DNA from: Thermincola carboxydiphila
GTDB lineage: Bacteria > Bacillota > Thermincolia > Thermincolales > UBA2595
Direction of reading: 5' to 3'
NCBI GenBank assembly: GCA_016841325.1
Contig: JAENZJ010000002.1
Location: forward strand, 124,001-188,000
Length of the DNA stretch: 64,000 nt
The position numbers and the translations under genes are program-made. Each line of letters begins with the position of its first letter. Within the stretch, counting starts at the first letter, position 1. This document shows, piece by piece, positions 53,033-62,378 of this stretch. Below the pieces are notes generated by a model. It saw only the letters and a list, made by a program, of their open reading frames with translations, was not told the origin of the DNA and did no database searches.

Positions 53033-53995
53033 ATGAACAATGTAACTGAAAACCTTAGAAAAACAGCGGCCAAGTTATTACAGGACCAGGAAGTTAAAAT
53101 GGTGATAGGGTACGGTGCCGGTTCAGAGGCGGTACGGACCCAGCCTTTATTTATTACATCCCCCGAAGATGCTGAGAAATTGGTTTGGAACCCCTTCTGC
53201 GTTAATGGCCTGACCAAATACCTTTCTGATTTGAAGGGTTTTGACGGCAAAATTGCCGTTGTGGTCAAAGGCTGTGATTCCCGTGGTATATACAGGCTGA
53301 CCCAGGACAATATCGTCTCCAGGGATCAAGTTGTGGTCCTTGGTATTCCCTGTGCGGGACAGATGTCATATCAGAAGCTGGCAGCCAAAATGGATGTTTC
53401 CGGCCAGCTCACTGATGTGGAGGAAAAAGGCGAAAACCTTGAAATTAAGACATCTAAGGGCAATTTTACTGTCAAGAAGAGTGAAGTCCTGCTTGACAAG
53501 TGCGCCCTCTGTGAGAATCATAACCCGGTTGTTGCTGACCACTTAATAGGTGATAAGCTGGATATTGCACCCAAGCCGGATGATTATGAAGAGATCAAGA
53601 AATATGAAGCCATGTCAACTGAAGAGAAGGCCAAGTTCTGGCTGTCCCAGTTTGAACGCTGCATCCGCTGCTATGCATGCCGGAATACCTGTCCGGGCTG
53701 TACCTGCAGGGAATGTGTATTTGATACTATCAAGCCTGACTGGGTTGGCAAGGAAATTAATGTTTCCGAAAATGAACTTTTCCACCTGACCAGGGCCATG
53801 CACCTGGCCGGGCGCTGTGTTGACTGCGGCGAGTGTGACCGGGTATGCCCCATGGATATCCCCATCAGACTGCTAAACAAGAAACTGCTTAAGGATTGTA
53901 AGGAATTATTTGAAATGGCAACTCCGGGTTCATCCGAAGAAGGCGGGTCCGTACTTGGACAGTACCGCCTGGAAGATCCCGAAGAATTCATGTAG
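53033..53995 (+). CDS. floxC: FloxC-like iron-sulfur protein (F420-hydrogenase beta-type N-terminus)
   Basis: A 320-residue protein. The N-terminal half has IAVVVKGCDSRGI and VVLGIPCAGQMS, as in FrhB/FpoF-like flavin domains, followed by CALCENHNP. The C-terminal half has two ferredoxin clusters: CIRCYACRNTCP and CVDCGECDRVCP. ATG 53033 follows GAGGTG by five bases; the GTG earlier overlaps it. In the hdr-flox clusters of anaerobes this gene carries electrons between FloxA/B and HdrA. Confidence 0.82.
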   Translation: MNNVTENLRKTAAKLLQDQEVKMVIGYGAGSEAVRTQPLFITSPEDAEKLVWNPFCVNGLTKYLSDLKGFDGKIAVVVKGCDSRGIYRLTQDNIVSRDQVVVLGIPCAGQMSYQKLAAKMDVSGQLTDVEEKGENLEIKTSKGNFTVKKSEVLLDKCALCENHNPVVADHLIGDKLDIAPKPDDYEEIKKYEAMSTEEKAKFWLSQFERCIRCYACRNTCPGCTCRECVFDTIKPDWVGKEINVSENELFHLTRAMHLAGRCVDCGECDRVCPMDIPIRLLNKKLLKDCKELFEMATPGSSEEGGSVLGQYRLEDPEEFM

Positions 53996-54014
53996 GATGG
54001 AGAGGTGATAACAG

Positions 54015-55037
54015 ATGGCGAATAAATCCATTAAAAAGGACCAGGTGAAAGGCCTGCTAGATAAGCTCGCTGAGAGCAACCAGCTCATCGCCCCCATCCA
54101 AAGTGAAGGGATTACCCTGTTTAAACCTGTTAAATCAGGTGAAGGCGTTGTGCTGGATTGTCAGAATGCCCTGGTGCCGCCAAAAGACTTCTTCTTTCCC
54201 CAGAGTGAGAAGATGTTCACTTATGATATTAGTGACCCCTCATGGGCCATTACACCTGTAGAGGGAGTGCCCAACAGGGTATTGTTTGGGGCCAGGCCCT
54301 GTGATGTTAAGAGCATTCTGCTTCTTGACAAGGTATTTGATGCTGAGTTCCGGGATGACTATTACCTTGATAAGCGCAATAAAACTACCATTGTAGCCCT
54401 GAGCTGCAATGATGCCAGGCATACCTGCTTCTGCGGCGCGTTCGGGATCTCACCGGGTGAGGCTGAGGGAGCAGATATCCTGTTAACCGACCTTGGTGAC
54501 AGGTACCTTGCAGAAGTACTCACTGAAAAGGGTGAGGCTCTGGTATCTTCCTGTGCCAACCTGTTTACCGATGATGATGGCAATGGTCCGGCTGCCAAGG
54601 AAAAGGCAGTGGCTCCCGCTAAAGAAAAACAGATGCAGATCAGCCTCGAAGGGGTTAAGGAAAAACTTGACAACATGTTTGACCATCCCATCTGGGATAC
54701 CGAATCCCTCAGGTGTATCGGCTGTGGGACCTGCACCTTTGTCTGTCCGACATGCCATTGTTTTGATATTGTTGATTTTAACAACCAGAGTTCGATTGGA
54801 TACAGATATCGCTGTGCAGATTCATGTCAGTTTGCCAACTTTACCAGGGCTGCAGGTGGCCATCAGCCGCGTCCCACCAAGAAGGAGCGGATCCGCCAGC
54901 GTTTCCTGCACAAACTGAGGTACTTTGTTGACCGTTATGGTGATTTTGGCTGTGTGGGCTGTGGCCGCTGTCTTGAAAAATGCCCTGTCAACCTCGACAT
55001 TGCCCAGATTATCAACAAAGTAAAGGAGGTTGGCTAA
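54015..55037 (+). CDS. floxB: FloxB-like iron-sulfur protein (HydB type)
   Basis: A 340-residue protein similar to the beta subunit of sulfhydrogenases. VLFGARPCDVKSILLLDKVF, CFCGAFGISPGE and two C-terminal ferredoxin motifs, CIGCGTCTFVCPTCHC and CVGCGRCLEKCP, are visible. It lies between floxC and floxA and probably transfers electrons to or from the FAD/NAD subunit. Confidence 0.85.
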   Translation: MANKSIKKDQVKGLLDKLAESNQLIAPIQSEGITLFKPVKSGEGVVLDCQNALVPPKDFFFPQSEKMFTYDISDPSWAITPVEGVPNRVLFGARPCDVKSILLLDKVFDAEFRDDYYLDKRNKTTIVALSCNDARHTCFCGAFGISPGEAEGADILLTDLGDRYLAEVLTEKGEALVSSCANLFTDDDGNGPAAKEKAVAPAKEKQMQISLEGVKEKLDNMFDHPIWDTESLRCIGCGTCTFVCPTCHCFDIVDFNNQSSIGYRYRCADSCQFANFTRAAGGHQPRPTKKERIRQRFLHKLRYFVDRYGDFGCVGCGRCLEKCPVNLDIAQIINKVKEVG

Positions 55038-55038
55038 T

Positions 55039-55899
55039 ATGTCCTGTGGATGCAATACCAGGGAAGTTAAAGCTCCGTTGTTACCCCAAATAGCAACTGT
55101 ACAAAAGATAATCGATGAGAATGATAACATTAAAACCTTTCAGGTTACTTTTGATGAAGAGGGAGTTTTAGAAAACTTCGGGAACCTGCCGGGTAACTGT
55201 GGCATGCTGTCCATCCTGGGAGTTGGTGAAGTTATGATTTCCATTACTTCTTCACCCACCAGAAAAGGATTTTTGGAGTTCTCTATTGCCAATGTCGGAC
55301 GTGTCACCAATGTTATCCACCAACTGGAAGTAGGTGAAAAGATAGCTATTAGGGGTCCGTATGGCAACCATTTCCCCTTTGAAGAAATGAAGGGCAAGAA
55401 CTGCCTCTTTATTGCCGGTGGTATTGGTCTGGCTCCACTACGTTCCCTGATTGACTATGTCCTGGATAACCGTGATGACTATGGCCGTGTTGACATCGTC
55501 TATGGAGCCAGGACTTATGACCTGTTGTGCTTCAAGTATGACATCTTTGACAGGTGGCCCAAAATCAAAGATACCCATATCCATATTACCTTAGATGCCG
55601 AAGACCCCAAATGGGATGGGAGAACAGGATTTATCACCCAGGACTGGCTTGAAGAAATTGTACCAAATATTGAAAATACGGTTCCGGTAACATGCGGGCC
55701 GCCAATTATGATCAAAATACAGCAGGGCAATTTACTAAAGATGGGCTGGAAGCCTGAGGAAATTATCGCCACTTATGAAATGAACATGAGATGTGGTATC
55801 GGTAAATGTGGTCGCTGCAATATTGGTGAGAAATATATCTGTGTTGACGGACCTGTATTTAACCTGGCCCAGATTAACCAGCTGCCTCCAGAGTATTAA
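55039..55899 (+). CDS. floxA: FloxA-like FAD/NAD(P)-binding oxidoreductase (HydG type)
   Basis: A 286-residue flavoprotein of the ferredoxin-NADP reductase superfamily. ITSSPTRKGFLEFSI binds the flavin; IAGGIGLAPLRSLIDYV and CGPPIMIK form the NAD(P) part; the C-terminal CGIGKCGRCNIG...C holds a [2Fe-2S] cluster, as in PyrK. It gives the complex its NAD(P)H reactivity. ATG 55039 is chosen; the TTG 9 bases earlier is too close to AAGGAGG. The operon ends with a terminator about 50 bases later. Confidence 0.88.
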   Translation: MSCGCNTREVKAPLLPQIATVQKIIDENDNIKTFQVTFDEEGVLENFGNLPGNCGMLSILGVGEVMISITSSPTRKGFLEFSIANVGRVTNVIHQLEVGEKIAIRGPYGNHFPFEEMKGKNCLFIAGGIGLAPLRSLIDYVLDNRDDYGRVDIVYGARTYDLLCFKYDIFDRWPKIKDTHIHITLDAEDPKWDGRTGFITQDWLEEIVPNIENTVPVTCGPPIMIKIQQGNLLKMGWKPEEIIATYEMNMRCGIGKCGRCNIGEKYICVDGPVFNLAQINQLPPEY

Positions 55900-55942
55900 T
55901 TTGGGGAAATTGATTTATTGAGATATTAAAATGTGTGTGTTA

Positions 55943-55995
55943 TATAAAGGGAGTGTCCCATAATGAATTTAATGGGAACGCTCCCTTTATTTTTT
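55943..55995 (+). terminator. Intrinsic terminator of the hdr-flox operon
   Basis: A long stem (AAAGGGAG...CTCCCTTT) around an AATGAATTTA loop, then T6. Confidence 0.92.
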
Positions 55996-56095
55996 GCCAA
56001 GGTAACAGGCACGCCCTCGGTGTCACAGCCCGACCGGTTATCAGGAAACTACCCGGTGCATATATTTAATTAGAAATAATGAGGAGGTAATGCAA

Positions 56096-56254
56096 TTGGG
56101 TAATGTAATAGCCAGGACATTAACCAGAGGGTTGGTTTCTTCTGCTCAATACGGAAGGAACAGGAGGGTGCGTTTCAGGCTCTACCTGGGTGCCGGATTA
56201 TTTGTTACAGGAGTATTGGTAACTATAACCGGATTGTTATTTGGAAAGGTATAA
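56096..56254 (+). CDS. Small single-pass membrane protein (52 aa)
   Basis: A 52-residue frame with TTG start eight bases after GAGGAGG. A basic first half (RNRRVRFRLY) is followed by one hydrophobic helix (residues 29-49). No family recognised. It is transcribed with, or just before, the histidine kinase. Confidence 0.5.
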   Translation: MGNVIARTLTRGLVSSAQYGRNRRVRFRLYLGAGLFVTGVLVTITGLLFGKV

Positions 56255-56353
56255 AATAGCATTAAAAGTTACACAGTTTAGAAGGAAATAATGGCAGGAG
56301 GTCGAAAAATTTATATATAGCTAAAAGTATTCAGAAAAGCCGGAGGTAAATTA

Positions 56354-57439
56354 ATGGCCTCTCAGATGCTGCATAACTGTTATGTTAATAAAAAGAAATA
56401 CTTTGCGGAACAGTATGTAGACAATTCCGCTTCCGCAATTATTGCAATTGATTTGGACGAAACAGTGGTTATCTTTAATCAGGCTGCCGAAGACATCATG
56501 GGCATACCGGCTGAAGAGGTCCTTGGAAAACCATTTGCTGAACTTCAGGAACGCAAAATGGGAACTCAGGACAGTATCCTGCTGAATACCCTGCGAATCG
56601 GCAGGCCGTACAGCCATGTAGAAGCTAATATCGAAACCCCTTTGGGGATTATGAATGTAATGGCATATACCACCCTGGTCAAAGACCAGGATGGCAACGT
56701 AATCGGCGGGATTTTAAGTATCAGGGATGTTACCGGACAGAAGCAACTGGAAGAGAAAGTTGTCAAAGCCGAAAAATTTTCTGTAATCGGGGAGTTGGCA
56801 GCAGGCATTGCCCATGAGGTGAGAAATCCCCTTACATCTGTGAAGGGATTTTTGCAGCTGTTGGCACAACGGTTTGATGAGGGTGATCAGGTTCAGCAGT
56901 ATATTAGTATAATGCTGGACGAAATCAGGAGAATCAACTACATTATATCCGAATTTCTTCTGCTGGCGAGGCCGACTGTCCCTATTAAAAGGATTACAGG
57001 GATACACAGCATCCTTGATGAAATTGTCCTTCTGACTGAAGGAGAACTTTATCTGAAAAACATCCGGCTAATCAGGGAATATGATGAAAGCTGCCCTGAA
57101 GTTACAGTTGACGTGGAACAGATAAAACAGGTCTTCTTAAATCTGGTTACCAATGCTATTGCGGCAATGCCTGATAAGGGCACACTTACCGTAAAAACAG
57201 CATATGATCGGTTTGAGAACGCTGTCAGAATTTATTTCACCGATACAGGGATTGGTATAGACCCTGCCCACCTGGGTAGTATTTTTGACCCTTTTTTTAC
57301 CACCAAGGAGGAAGGCACAGGTCTCGGGCTTACGGTATCATACCGGATCATCGAAAACCATGGTGGAAAGATTGAGGTAAACAGCAGACAGAAAGAAGGG
57401 ACAAGCTTTATCATTACGATTCCGGTCAACAAGCAGTAG
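56354..57439 (+). CDS. PAS-domain histidine kinase
   Basis: A 361-residue cytosolic kinase. A PAS domain (about 22-130) precedes HisKA with H154 in AGIAHEVRNPLTSVKGFLQLL, the form found in sporulation kinases that feed Spo0F. The ATPase shows NLVTNAIAAMP, DTGIGIDPAHL and GTGLGLTVSY. No receiver is next to it, so it is an orphan kinase, possibly of the phosphorelay. GGAGG precedes the ATG. Confidence 0.9.
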   Translation: MASQMLHNCYVNKKKYFAEQYVDNSASAIIAIDLDETVVIFNQAAEDIMGIPAEEVLGKPFAELQERKMGTQDSILLNTLRIGRPYSHVEANIETPLGIMNVMAYTTLVKDQDGNVIGGILSIRDVTGQKQLEEKVVKAEKFSVIGELAAGIAHEVRNPLTSVKGFLQLLAQRFDEGDQVQQYISIMLDEIRRINYIISEFLLLARPTVPIKRITGIHSILDEIVLLTEGELYLKNIRLIREYDESCPEVTVDVEQIKQVFLNLVTNAIAAMPDKGTLTVKTAYDRFENAVRIYFTDTGIGIDPAHLGSIFDPFFTTKEEGTGLGLTVSYRIIENHGGKIEVNSRQKEGTSFIITIPVNKQ

Positions 57440-57460
57440 TATATAATACTAAGGAATGCC

Positions 57461-57523
57461 AGAGGAGACACATGTATTCCGGGTGATATTTATCAGCCCA
57501 TACGGGAATACATTGTCTCCTCT
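57461..57523. terminator. Long bidirectional terminator hairpin
   Basis: AGAGGAGACA and ATGTATTCC (57461-57480) pair with 57505-57523 with one bulge. It lies between the kinase and the convergent TIGR04086 gene. Confidence 0.7.
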
Positions 57524-57562
57524 TTGTTTGCTCATCGAATTATTTCCCCTGGGTCCTGCCTG

Positions 57563-57958
57563 TTATTCCCCAACCCCCCAGATACCTCCCAGGCAGCCTG
57601 CGATCACTGAGGCCAGGATTTTCTTCAGGACTGTAAATCCAAAAACACCCTGGGGAAAAATGGCACTGAATATTGTTGCCAGGATCAGGAAAATCAGTCC
57701 TACTCCCAAGCCGTGCAGCCAGCCCATTTTACCTGCCCTTCGTGCTGAAACAAAACCTCCTGCGAAAATGCTGACAAAGAGTATTGCCAGGCCGATAACG
57801 GGGATCAGTCGCTCATTGAAGATGGTGTAAAACATTACCGTACCGCCAATTGCCATAAGAATGACTGATGCAATGACAGCAAGCAGAGAGCCGTAGAGAA
57901 TTGCCATAAAATTGATATTTCCCTGTGGTTTTACCGCAGTGGTCAGTTTAAGGCTCAT
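57563..57958 (-). CDS. TIGR04086-type small membrane protein
   Basis: A 131-residue protein with four predicted helices and the AGGFVSARRAGKMGWLHGLGVGLIF segment typical of the clostridial TIGR04086 family. Start is the ATG with GGAGGTGAT ahead; a longer open frame upstream is rejected. Function unknown. Confidence 0.8.
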   Translation of the reverse strand: MSLKLTTAVKPQGNINFMAILYGSLLAVIASVILMAIGGTVMFYTIFNERLIPVIGLAILFVSIFAGGFVSARRAGKMGWLHGLGVGLIFLILATIFSAIFPQGVFGFTVLKKILASVIAGCLGGIWGVGE

Positions 57959-58081
57959 CCAATCACCTCCAAGTTTCAATTGTTTGTACAAAAATATTAT
58001 AAAACTCCCGGAAATATTACTGTCTGGACCACATATCAGCCAATTTAATTTGATTTGAAGTGTTAATTTTAAGAAAAGCAA

Positions 58082-58110
58082 TTGACACCAGGGAAAAGCA
58101 GGGATACAAT
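58082..58110 (+). promoter_or_regulatory. Promoter of the TetR-exporter operon
   Basis: TTGACA (58082-58087), 17 bases, TACAAT (58105-58110). Confidence 0.85.
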
Positions 58111-58113
58111 AAA

Positions 58114-58127
58114 AGTGAGTACTCACT
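58114..58127 (+). promoter_or_regulatory. TetR operator (perfect palindrome)
   Basis: AGTGAGTACTCACT, a perfect 14-base palindrome just after the -10 box and about 30 bases before the TetR gene, consistent with autorepression. Confidence 0.75.
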
Positions 58128-58157
58128 CAATTTACTATCTTTTTCGGAAGGGGATGT

Positions 58158-58781
58158 TTGCTCTTGGGTGAAATAACCTCAAAAAGGCAGCAGCAGATAA
58201 TTGATGCAGCCATAAAGGTGTTTTCAAAAAAAGGATATAATGGAACCACCACAAAGGAGATAGCCAAAGAGGCAGGAGTCGCCGAAGGGACAATTTTCAG
58301 GTACTTCAGGACCAAAAAAGACCTGCTTTTAAGTCTGGTCAGCCCATATGTGGTCCGCAGCCTTGCTGACACCCTGGAGGAGTTTTCCGGAAAAGATGAT
58401 GAAACAGTCTTTAAGGCAATTATCCGCAACAGGTTGAAAATAATCCGGGAAAACCTTGACCTTGTCAGGCTTCTGCTTGCTGAGTCCCAGTTTCACCCTG
58501 AACTCAGGGAACAGTTTGTGGGCAAAATCGTGATGCAGGCAGCAAGTATCCTGGAAAGTTATATTTCAGAGAAAATTAAAAATGGTGAATTCAAGGACAT
58601 CGAACCTGGCGTTGCTGTACGTGCTTTTGCAGGAATGACAGGGATATTTGTGTTGTGGAAAGAGTTCTTGGGAGGGGAAAAATATATTGCCTTTGATGAA
58701 GAGAAAGTTATAGAAACAGTTGTGGACATATATTTAAACGGGGTTAGGAAAAGACCGTGCGGAGGGAGTGAGTTGGAATGA
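58158..58781 (+). CDS. TetR-family transcriptional repressor
   Basis: A 207-residue regulator. The helix-turn-helix is IIDAAIKVFSKKGYNGTTTKEIAKEAGVAEGTIFRYFRTKKDLL. It probably binds the palindrome 30 bases upstream and controls the exporter genes that follow. Start is TTG 58158; a second TTG six bases on is possible. It overlaps the HlyD gene. Confidence 0.93.
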   Translation: MLLGEITSKRQQQIIDAAIKVFSKKGYNGTTTKEIAKEAGVAEGTIFRYFRTKKDLLLSLVSPYVVRSLADTLEEFSGKDDETVFKAIIRNRLKIIRENLDLVRLLLAESQFHPELREQFVGKIVMQAASILESYISEKIKNGEFKDIEPGVAVRAFAGMTGIFVLWKEFLGGEKYIAFDEEKVIETVVDIYLNGVRKRPCGGSELE

Positions 58782-59830
58782 GAACTAATTTGGTCGGGTT
58801 TACCAAAAAAAGGCCGGGTATCATCCTTATGAGTGCTGCAGCGGCAGTCCTGATTATAATCAGCGGCTGCGGCAGCCAGGATGTTGACGGTATTTATGCA
58901 TCAGGCACTGTTACAGCCACAGAAGTAAATGTTAGCGCTGAAACCGGGGGGAGGATAACAGAGATTCCCGTTAATGAAGGGGTTTATGTTAATAAGGGAG
59001 AGGTTGTGGGACGTCTCGATTCCAAACTGCAGGAACTTCAGTTGGAACAGGCAGAAGCAAGACTCCGGGCTGCTGTGGAGAAGGCCGGTGAGGCTAAATC
59101 AGGAAACAGGGAACAGTTGATTGACCAGGCGCAATATACCGTTAGTCAGTTTGCCTCTCTTGAGCAGGGGGCCAGGCAGACAATGGAGAACGCCAGGGAG
59201 AACCTGGATCGGGTTCAACGGTTATATTCCGAGGGAGGAGCAGCCCAACAGCAGGTATCTGATGCTGAAACACGGTATGCAGCGGCAAAGGCCCAATATG
59301 ACGCATACAGTGCCCAAAAAAGGGCGGCTGAGGAACAGCTTGACCTGCTGAAAAGCGGTGCAACCCCGGAGGCGGTAAATATCGCTGATGCCGGTGTTGA
59401 GCTGGCCCGGGCAGATCTGGAAATTGCCAGGAATAATCTGGAGAAAACCACTCTTAGTGCCCCGGTGGACGGGGTCATCAGTTCAGTAAACTATACCATG
59501 GGGGAAGTGGTCTCACCTGGGGCAGCACTGGTAACCATTCTCGAAAATGATGACCTGTGGATTGACGTTTATGTAACTGAAACAGAACTTCCGCAAATTA
59601 AACCGGGACAGCCGGCGGAAATCAAGATTGATGCTTTTCCAGACAAAGTATTTCATGGTGAAGTAACCTTTATTTCTCCTGAAGCCGAATTCACTCCTAA
59701 GAACCTTCAGACTAAAGAAGAAAGGGTGAACATGGTCTTTGCAGTTAAAATAACGGTGACTGACGGAAAAGATGTTCTCAAACCGGGGCTTCCGGCAGAT
59801 GTCAGGATCCCTGGCCGGCAGGGGGAATAA
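58778..59830 (+). CDS. HlyD/MacA-family membrane fusion lipoprotein
   Basis: A 350-residue periplasmic-adaptor-like protein. The signal peptide ends in lipobox ISGC at 27-30, so it is a lipoprotein. A biotinyl-lipoyl-like barrel (VSAETGGRITEIPVNEGVYVNKGEVVGRLDSK) and a coiled coil follow. It works with the ABC transporter next to it, probably for drug or metabolite export. Confidence 0.9.
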   Translation: MRTNLVGFTKKRPGIILMSAAAAVLIIISGCGSQDVDGIYASGTVTATEVNVSAETGGRITEIPVNEGVYVNKGEVVGRLDSKLQELQLEQAEARLRAAVEKAGEAKSGNREQLIDQAQYTVSQFASLEQGARQTMENARENLDRVQRLYSEGGAAQQQVSDAETRYAAAKAQYDAYSAQKRAAEEQLDLLKSGATPEAVNIADAGVELARADLEIARNNLEKTTLSAPVDGVISSVNYTMGEVVSPGAALVTILENDDLWIDVYVTETELPQIKPGQPAEIKIDAFPDKVFHGEVTFISPEAEFTPKNLQTKEERVNMVFAVKITVTDGKDVLKPGLPADVRIPGRQGE

Positions 59831-59833
59831 AAG

Positions 59834-60619
59834 ATGCAGAATGCAGTTTCTGTGGAGGGACTTACCAAAAAATTCGGAAACCATGCTGCTGTAAGTCAGG
59901 TTTCCTTTAAAGTCAAGCAGGGTGAAATATTTGGTTTTCTGGGTTCAAACGGTTCCGGGAAGTCAACCACCATCAGGATGCTTTGCGGTATTCTGACGCC
60001 TACTTCCGGAAAGGGTCAGGTATTGGGTTGTGACATATACTCCCAGGCTGAACAAATAAAACAAAATATCGGATACATGTCACAAAGATTTAGTCTGTAT
60101 GAGGAACTTACAGTTATGGAAAACCTGGAGTTCTATGCAGGTATTTACGGGCTGGACCGTTTGCAGCAGAAGCAGCGGATTTCCCAGGTGATTGGACTGG
60201 CTGGCCTTGACGGCAGGGAAGGGTTTCAGGCAAGAATGCTGTCAGGAGGGTGGAAACAGAGACTGGCCCTTGGGTGTGCCCTGCTTCACAGGCCCCCGCT
60301 GTTGTTTCTTGATGAGCCTACTGCAGGTGTAGACCCGGTTTCCCGGAGGATCTTCTGGGAGATTATCAGGTATCTTTCCAAGTCCGGGATTACGGTATTT
60401 GTGACCACCCATTACATGGATGAGGCTGAACTCTGTGATACCATCGGTTTTATCCATAATGGGGTATTAGCAGCTTATGGAACAACAGACAACCTGAAAA
60501 AAGAATTTGGGTACCAAACCCTTGAGGATGTGTTTATCTCCCTGGTGGGAAGTCAGGAGCTAAACCGGGTGAGGGCATTGTTTGACAGGGAGGGTGAATC
60601 CCGTAAGGGGGGAAGTTAG
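59834..60619 (+). CDS. ABC transporter ATP-binding protein (ABC-2 exporter)
   Basis: A 261-residue ATPase with Walker A GSNGSGKSTT at about 37-46, signature LSGGWKQRLALG, Walker B LLFLDEPTAGVDP and switch His in VTTHYMDEAE. The LSGGW signature has Trp where Q/M is usual. It is in an operon with the HlyD and permease genes. Confidence 0.94.
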   Translation: MQNAVSVEGLTKKFGNHAAVSQVSFKVKQGEIFGFLGSNGSGKSTTIRMLCGILTPTSGKGQVLGCDIYSQAEQIKQNIGYMSQRFSLYEELTVMENLEFYAGIYGLDRLQQKQRISQVIGLAGLDGREGFQARMLSGGWKQRLALGCALLHRPPLLFLDEPTAGVDPVSRRIFWEIIRYLSKSGITVFVTTHYMDEAELCDTIGFIHNGVLAAYGTTDNLKKEFGYQTLEDVFISLVGSQELNRVRALFDREGESRKGGS

Positions 60620-61752
60620 TGCGTATACAGCGGATGATGTCAATCGTAAAAAAAGAGTTAATCCAGATCAGAAGGGACCCGCCCAGCCTGATGATGGCTT
60701 TTGTGGTACCGGTAATGATGCTGTTGATATTTGGTTATGCTGTAACCACAGATGTAGAACACATAAAAACTGCTGTCATGGATATGTCCAAGAGTCAGCA
60801 GAGCAGGCAGATGGTTAGCGTCTTTAAGAACACCGGGTACTTTGACCCTGACATTTATGTGGAAAACTTCAGTGAGATGACTCGTCTTCTTGACAGTGGT
60901 GAAGCCAGGGTGGGTCTTATCATTCCCCGGGATTATGCGGTCAAACTTCACCGTGGGGAGCAGGCATCCCTGCAGCTTCTGGTTGATGGGTCAGACCCCC
61001 TGGTAGCCCGTACTGCCCTTTCCACAGCCCAGGTAATCACGCAGAAAGAATCCTATGACATTAAAATAAAAAAAATCAGGCAGGCGGGAACCGGCGGCAA
61101 TTTTCAGCCGGCAGTGGATTTGAGACACCGTGTCTGGTATAACCCTGATATGGAGAGTATGAAATTTAATATTCCGGGACTGGTGGGACTGATAATGCAG
61201 AACATTACCGTTCTCCTGACGGCATTTGCCCTGGTCCGGGAACGGGAGCGGGGGACTCTGGAACAACTCATTATAACACCGGTCAGGCCTGCAGAACTAA
61301 TAATCGGCAAGATGGTACCATATATAGTTATAGCTTTTGTTGATGTGTTAATTATCCTTGGCTTTGGGGTATTCTGGTTTAACGTACCGGTAAATGGAAG
61401 CATTGTACAGCTGCTGCTTTTTTCCTTTTTATTTTTGATGGGCGCCCTCGGGCTGGGCATGTTCGTTTCCACAATTGCCAAAACACAGCTTCAGGCAATG
61501 CAGATAGGGTTTGCCATTATACTTCCCAGTGTACTTCTGTCGGGATTTATGTTCCCCAGGGAATCCATGCCCCAAATCATTCAAGCAATAGGCTATGCAC
61601 TACCCCTGACATACTTTTTGCAAATTCTGCGGGGTATAATTTTAAAAGGGGTCGGTTTATCCTATTTGTGGCAGGATGTCATGATGCTGACTGCATTTGT
61701 TATCTTTATTCTTACCTTGTCCGTCACCAGGCTGAAAAAGCGACTGGATTAA
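60619..61752 (+). CDS. ABC-2 type exporter permease
   Basis: A 377-residue permease with one N-terminal helix, a large external domain (about 50-180), and five C-terminal helices. RERERGTLEQLIITPVRPAELIIGK and the later FPRESMPQIIQAIGYALPLTYFLQILRGI are typical. GTG start overlaps the ATPase stop by one base. Confidence 0.93.
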   Translation: MRIQRMMSIVKKELIQIRRDPPSLMMAFVVPVMMLLIFGYAVTTDVEHIKTAVMDMSKSQQSRQMVSVFKNTGYFDPDIYVENFSEMTRLLDSGEARVGLIIPRDYAVKLHRGEQASLQLLVDGSDPLVARTALSTAQVITQKESYDIKIKKIRQAGTGGNFQPAVDLRHRVWYNPDMESMKFNIPGLVGLIMQNITVLLTAFALVRERERGTLEQLIITPVRPAELIIGKMVPYIVIAFVDVLIILGFGVFWFNVPVNGSIVQLLLFSFLFLMGALGLGMFVSTIAKTQLQAMQIGFAIILPSVLLSGFMFPRESMPQIIQAIGYALPLTYFLQILRGIILKGVGLSYLWQDVMMLTAFVIFILTLSVTRLKKRLD

Positions 61753-61767
61753 ACAAAGTACAATCAC

Positions 61768-62172
61768 TTATTTCAGGAAGGAGGGCAGATGGTCCTCCTC
61801 TTTCATAATATGGTGCCTCAGAATGTGGTCAAGGCGGGAGCTGATTTCAATGATTGCTGCCGAATCCTGTGCCTCAACTGCTGTAACATAGGTATCAAAC
61901 AGGGTATAAAGTTCTTCGTGTTCCCGGAGCATTTTGGCTACGAAATCTGCCCCGGCAGGGCCGGTTTTACTTACTTCCCGGTAAACATTTGTTTCTTCAT
62001 TTTTAAAGTGTGGGATAATGACATTATTGATTATATCGGCAAATTCCCTGAATTCGACAAAAGTATTGGGAGTTGACAGCCCTGCTTTCAGGTCCATTAC
62101 GTTGCCGGTAAATTTGGCCAGCAGAATCAGTACTGATTTATGGTCCTCATGATACGTTTTCATCCAGTCCAT
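61768..62172 (-). CDS. Hemerythrin-like domain protein
   Basis: A 134-residue helical bundle on the minus strand with metal ligands in YHEDHKS, HFKNEE, REHEELY and HILRHHIMKEED. Probably binds a di-iron centre; acts in oxygen or nitric oxide sensing or storage. GAGGAGG site before the ATG. Confidence 0.9.
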   Translation of the reverse strand: MDWMKTYHEDHKSVLILLAKFTGNVMDLKAGLSTPNTFVEFREFADIINNVIIPHFKNEETNVYREVSKTGPAGADFVAKMLREHEELYTLFDTYVTAVEAQDSAAIIEISSRLDHILRHHIMKEEDHLPSFLK

Positions 62173-62378
62173 ATTATCTCCTCCTCAGTTTTTGTTTTTC
62201 CTCACGGTTAGCTTCCCGAATGACCTGTATTTCATTCCCTAAAAACCGCATTTCATACCTTGAAACCTGCATTTTAAACCCTGACAGCAGGAAGTGAACC
62301 AAAAAATATATAATAATAACCCGGTAAGAATAATCGAAAAAGATATCACATCAAAATGCAAACGGAGCTGAGACAAAT

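Noticed and set aside
57456-57830. Plus-strand frame opposite the TIGR04086 gene.
   Set aside because: Antisense shadow of a recognised membrane protein; proline-rich and without a ribosome site.
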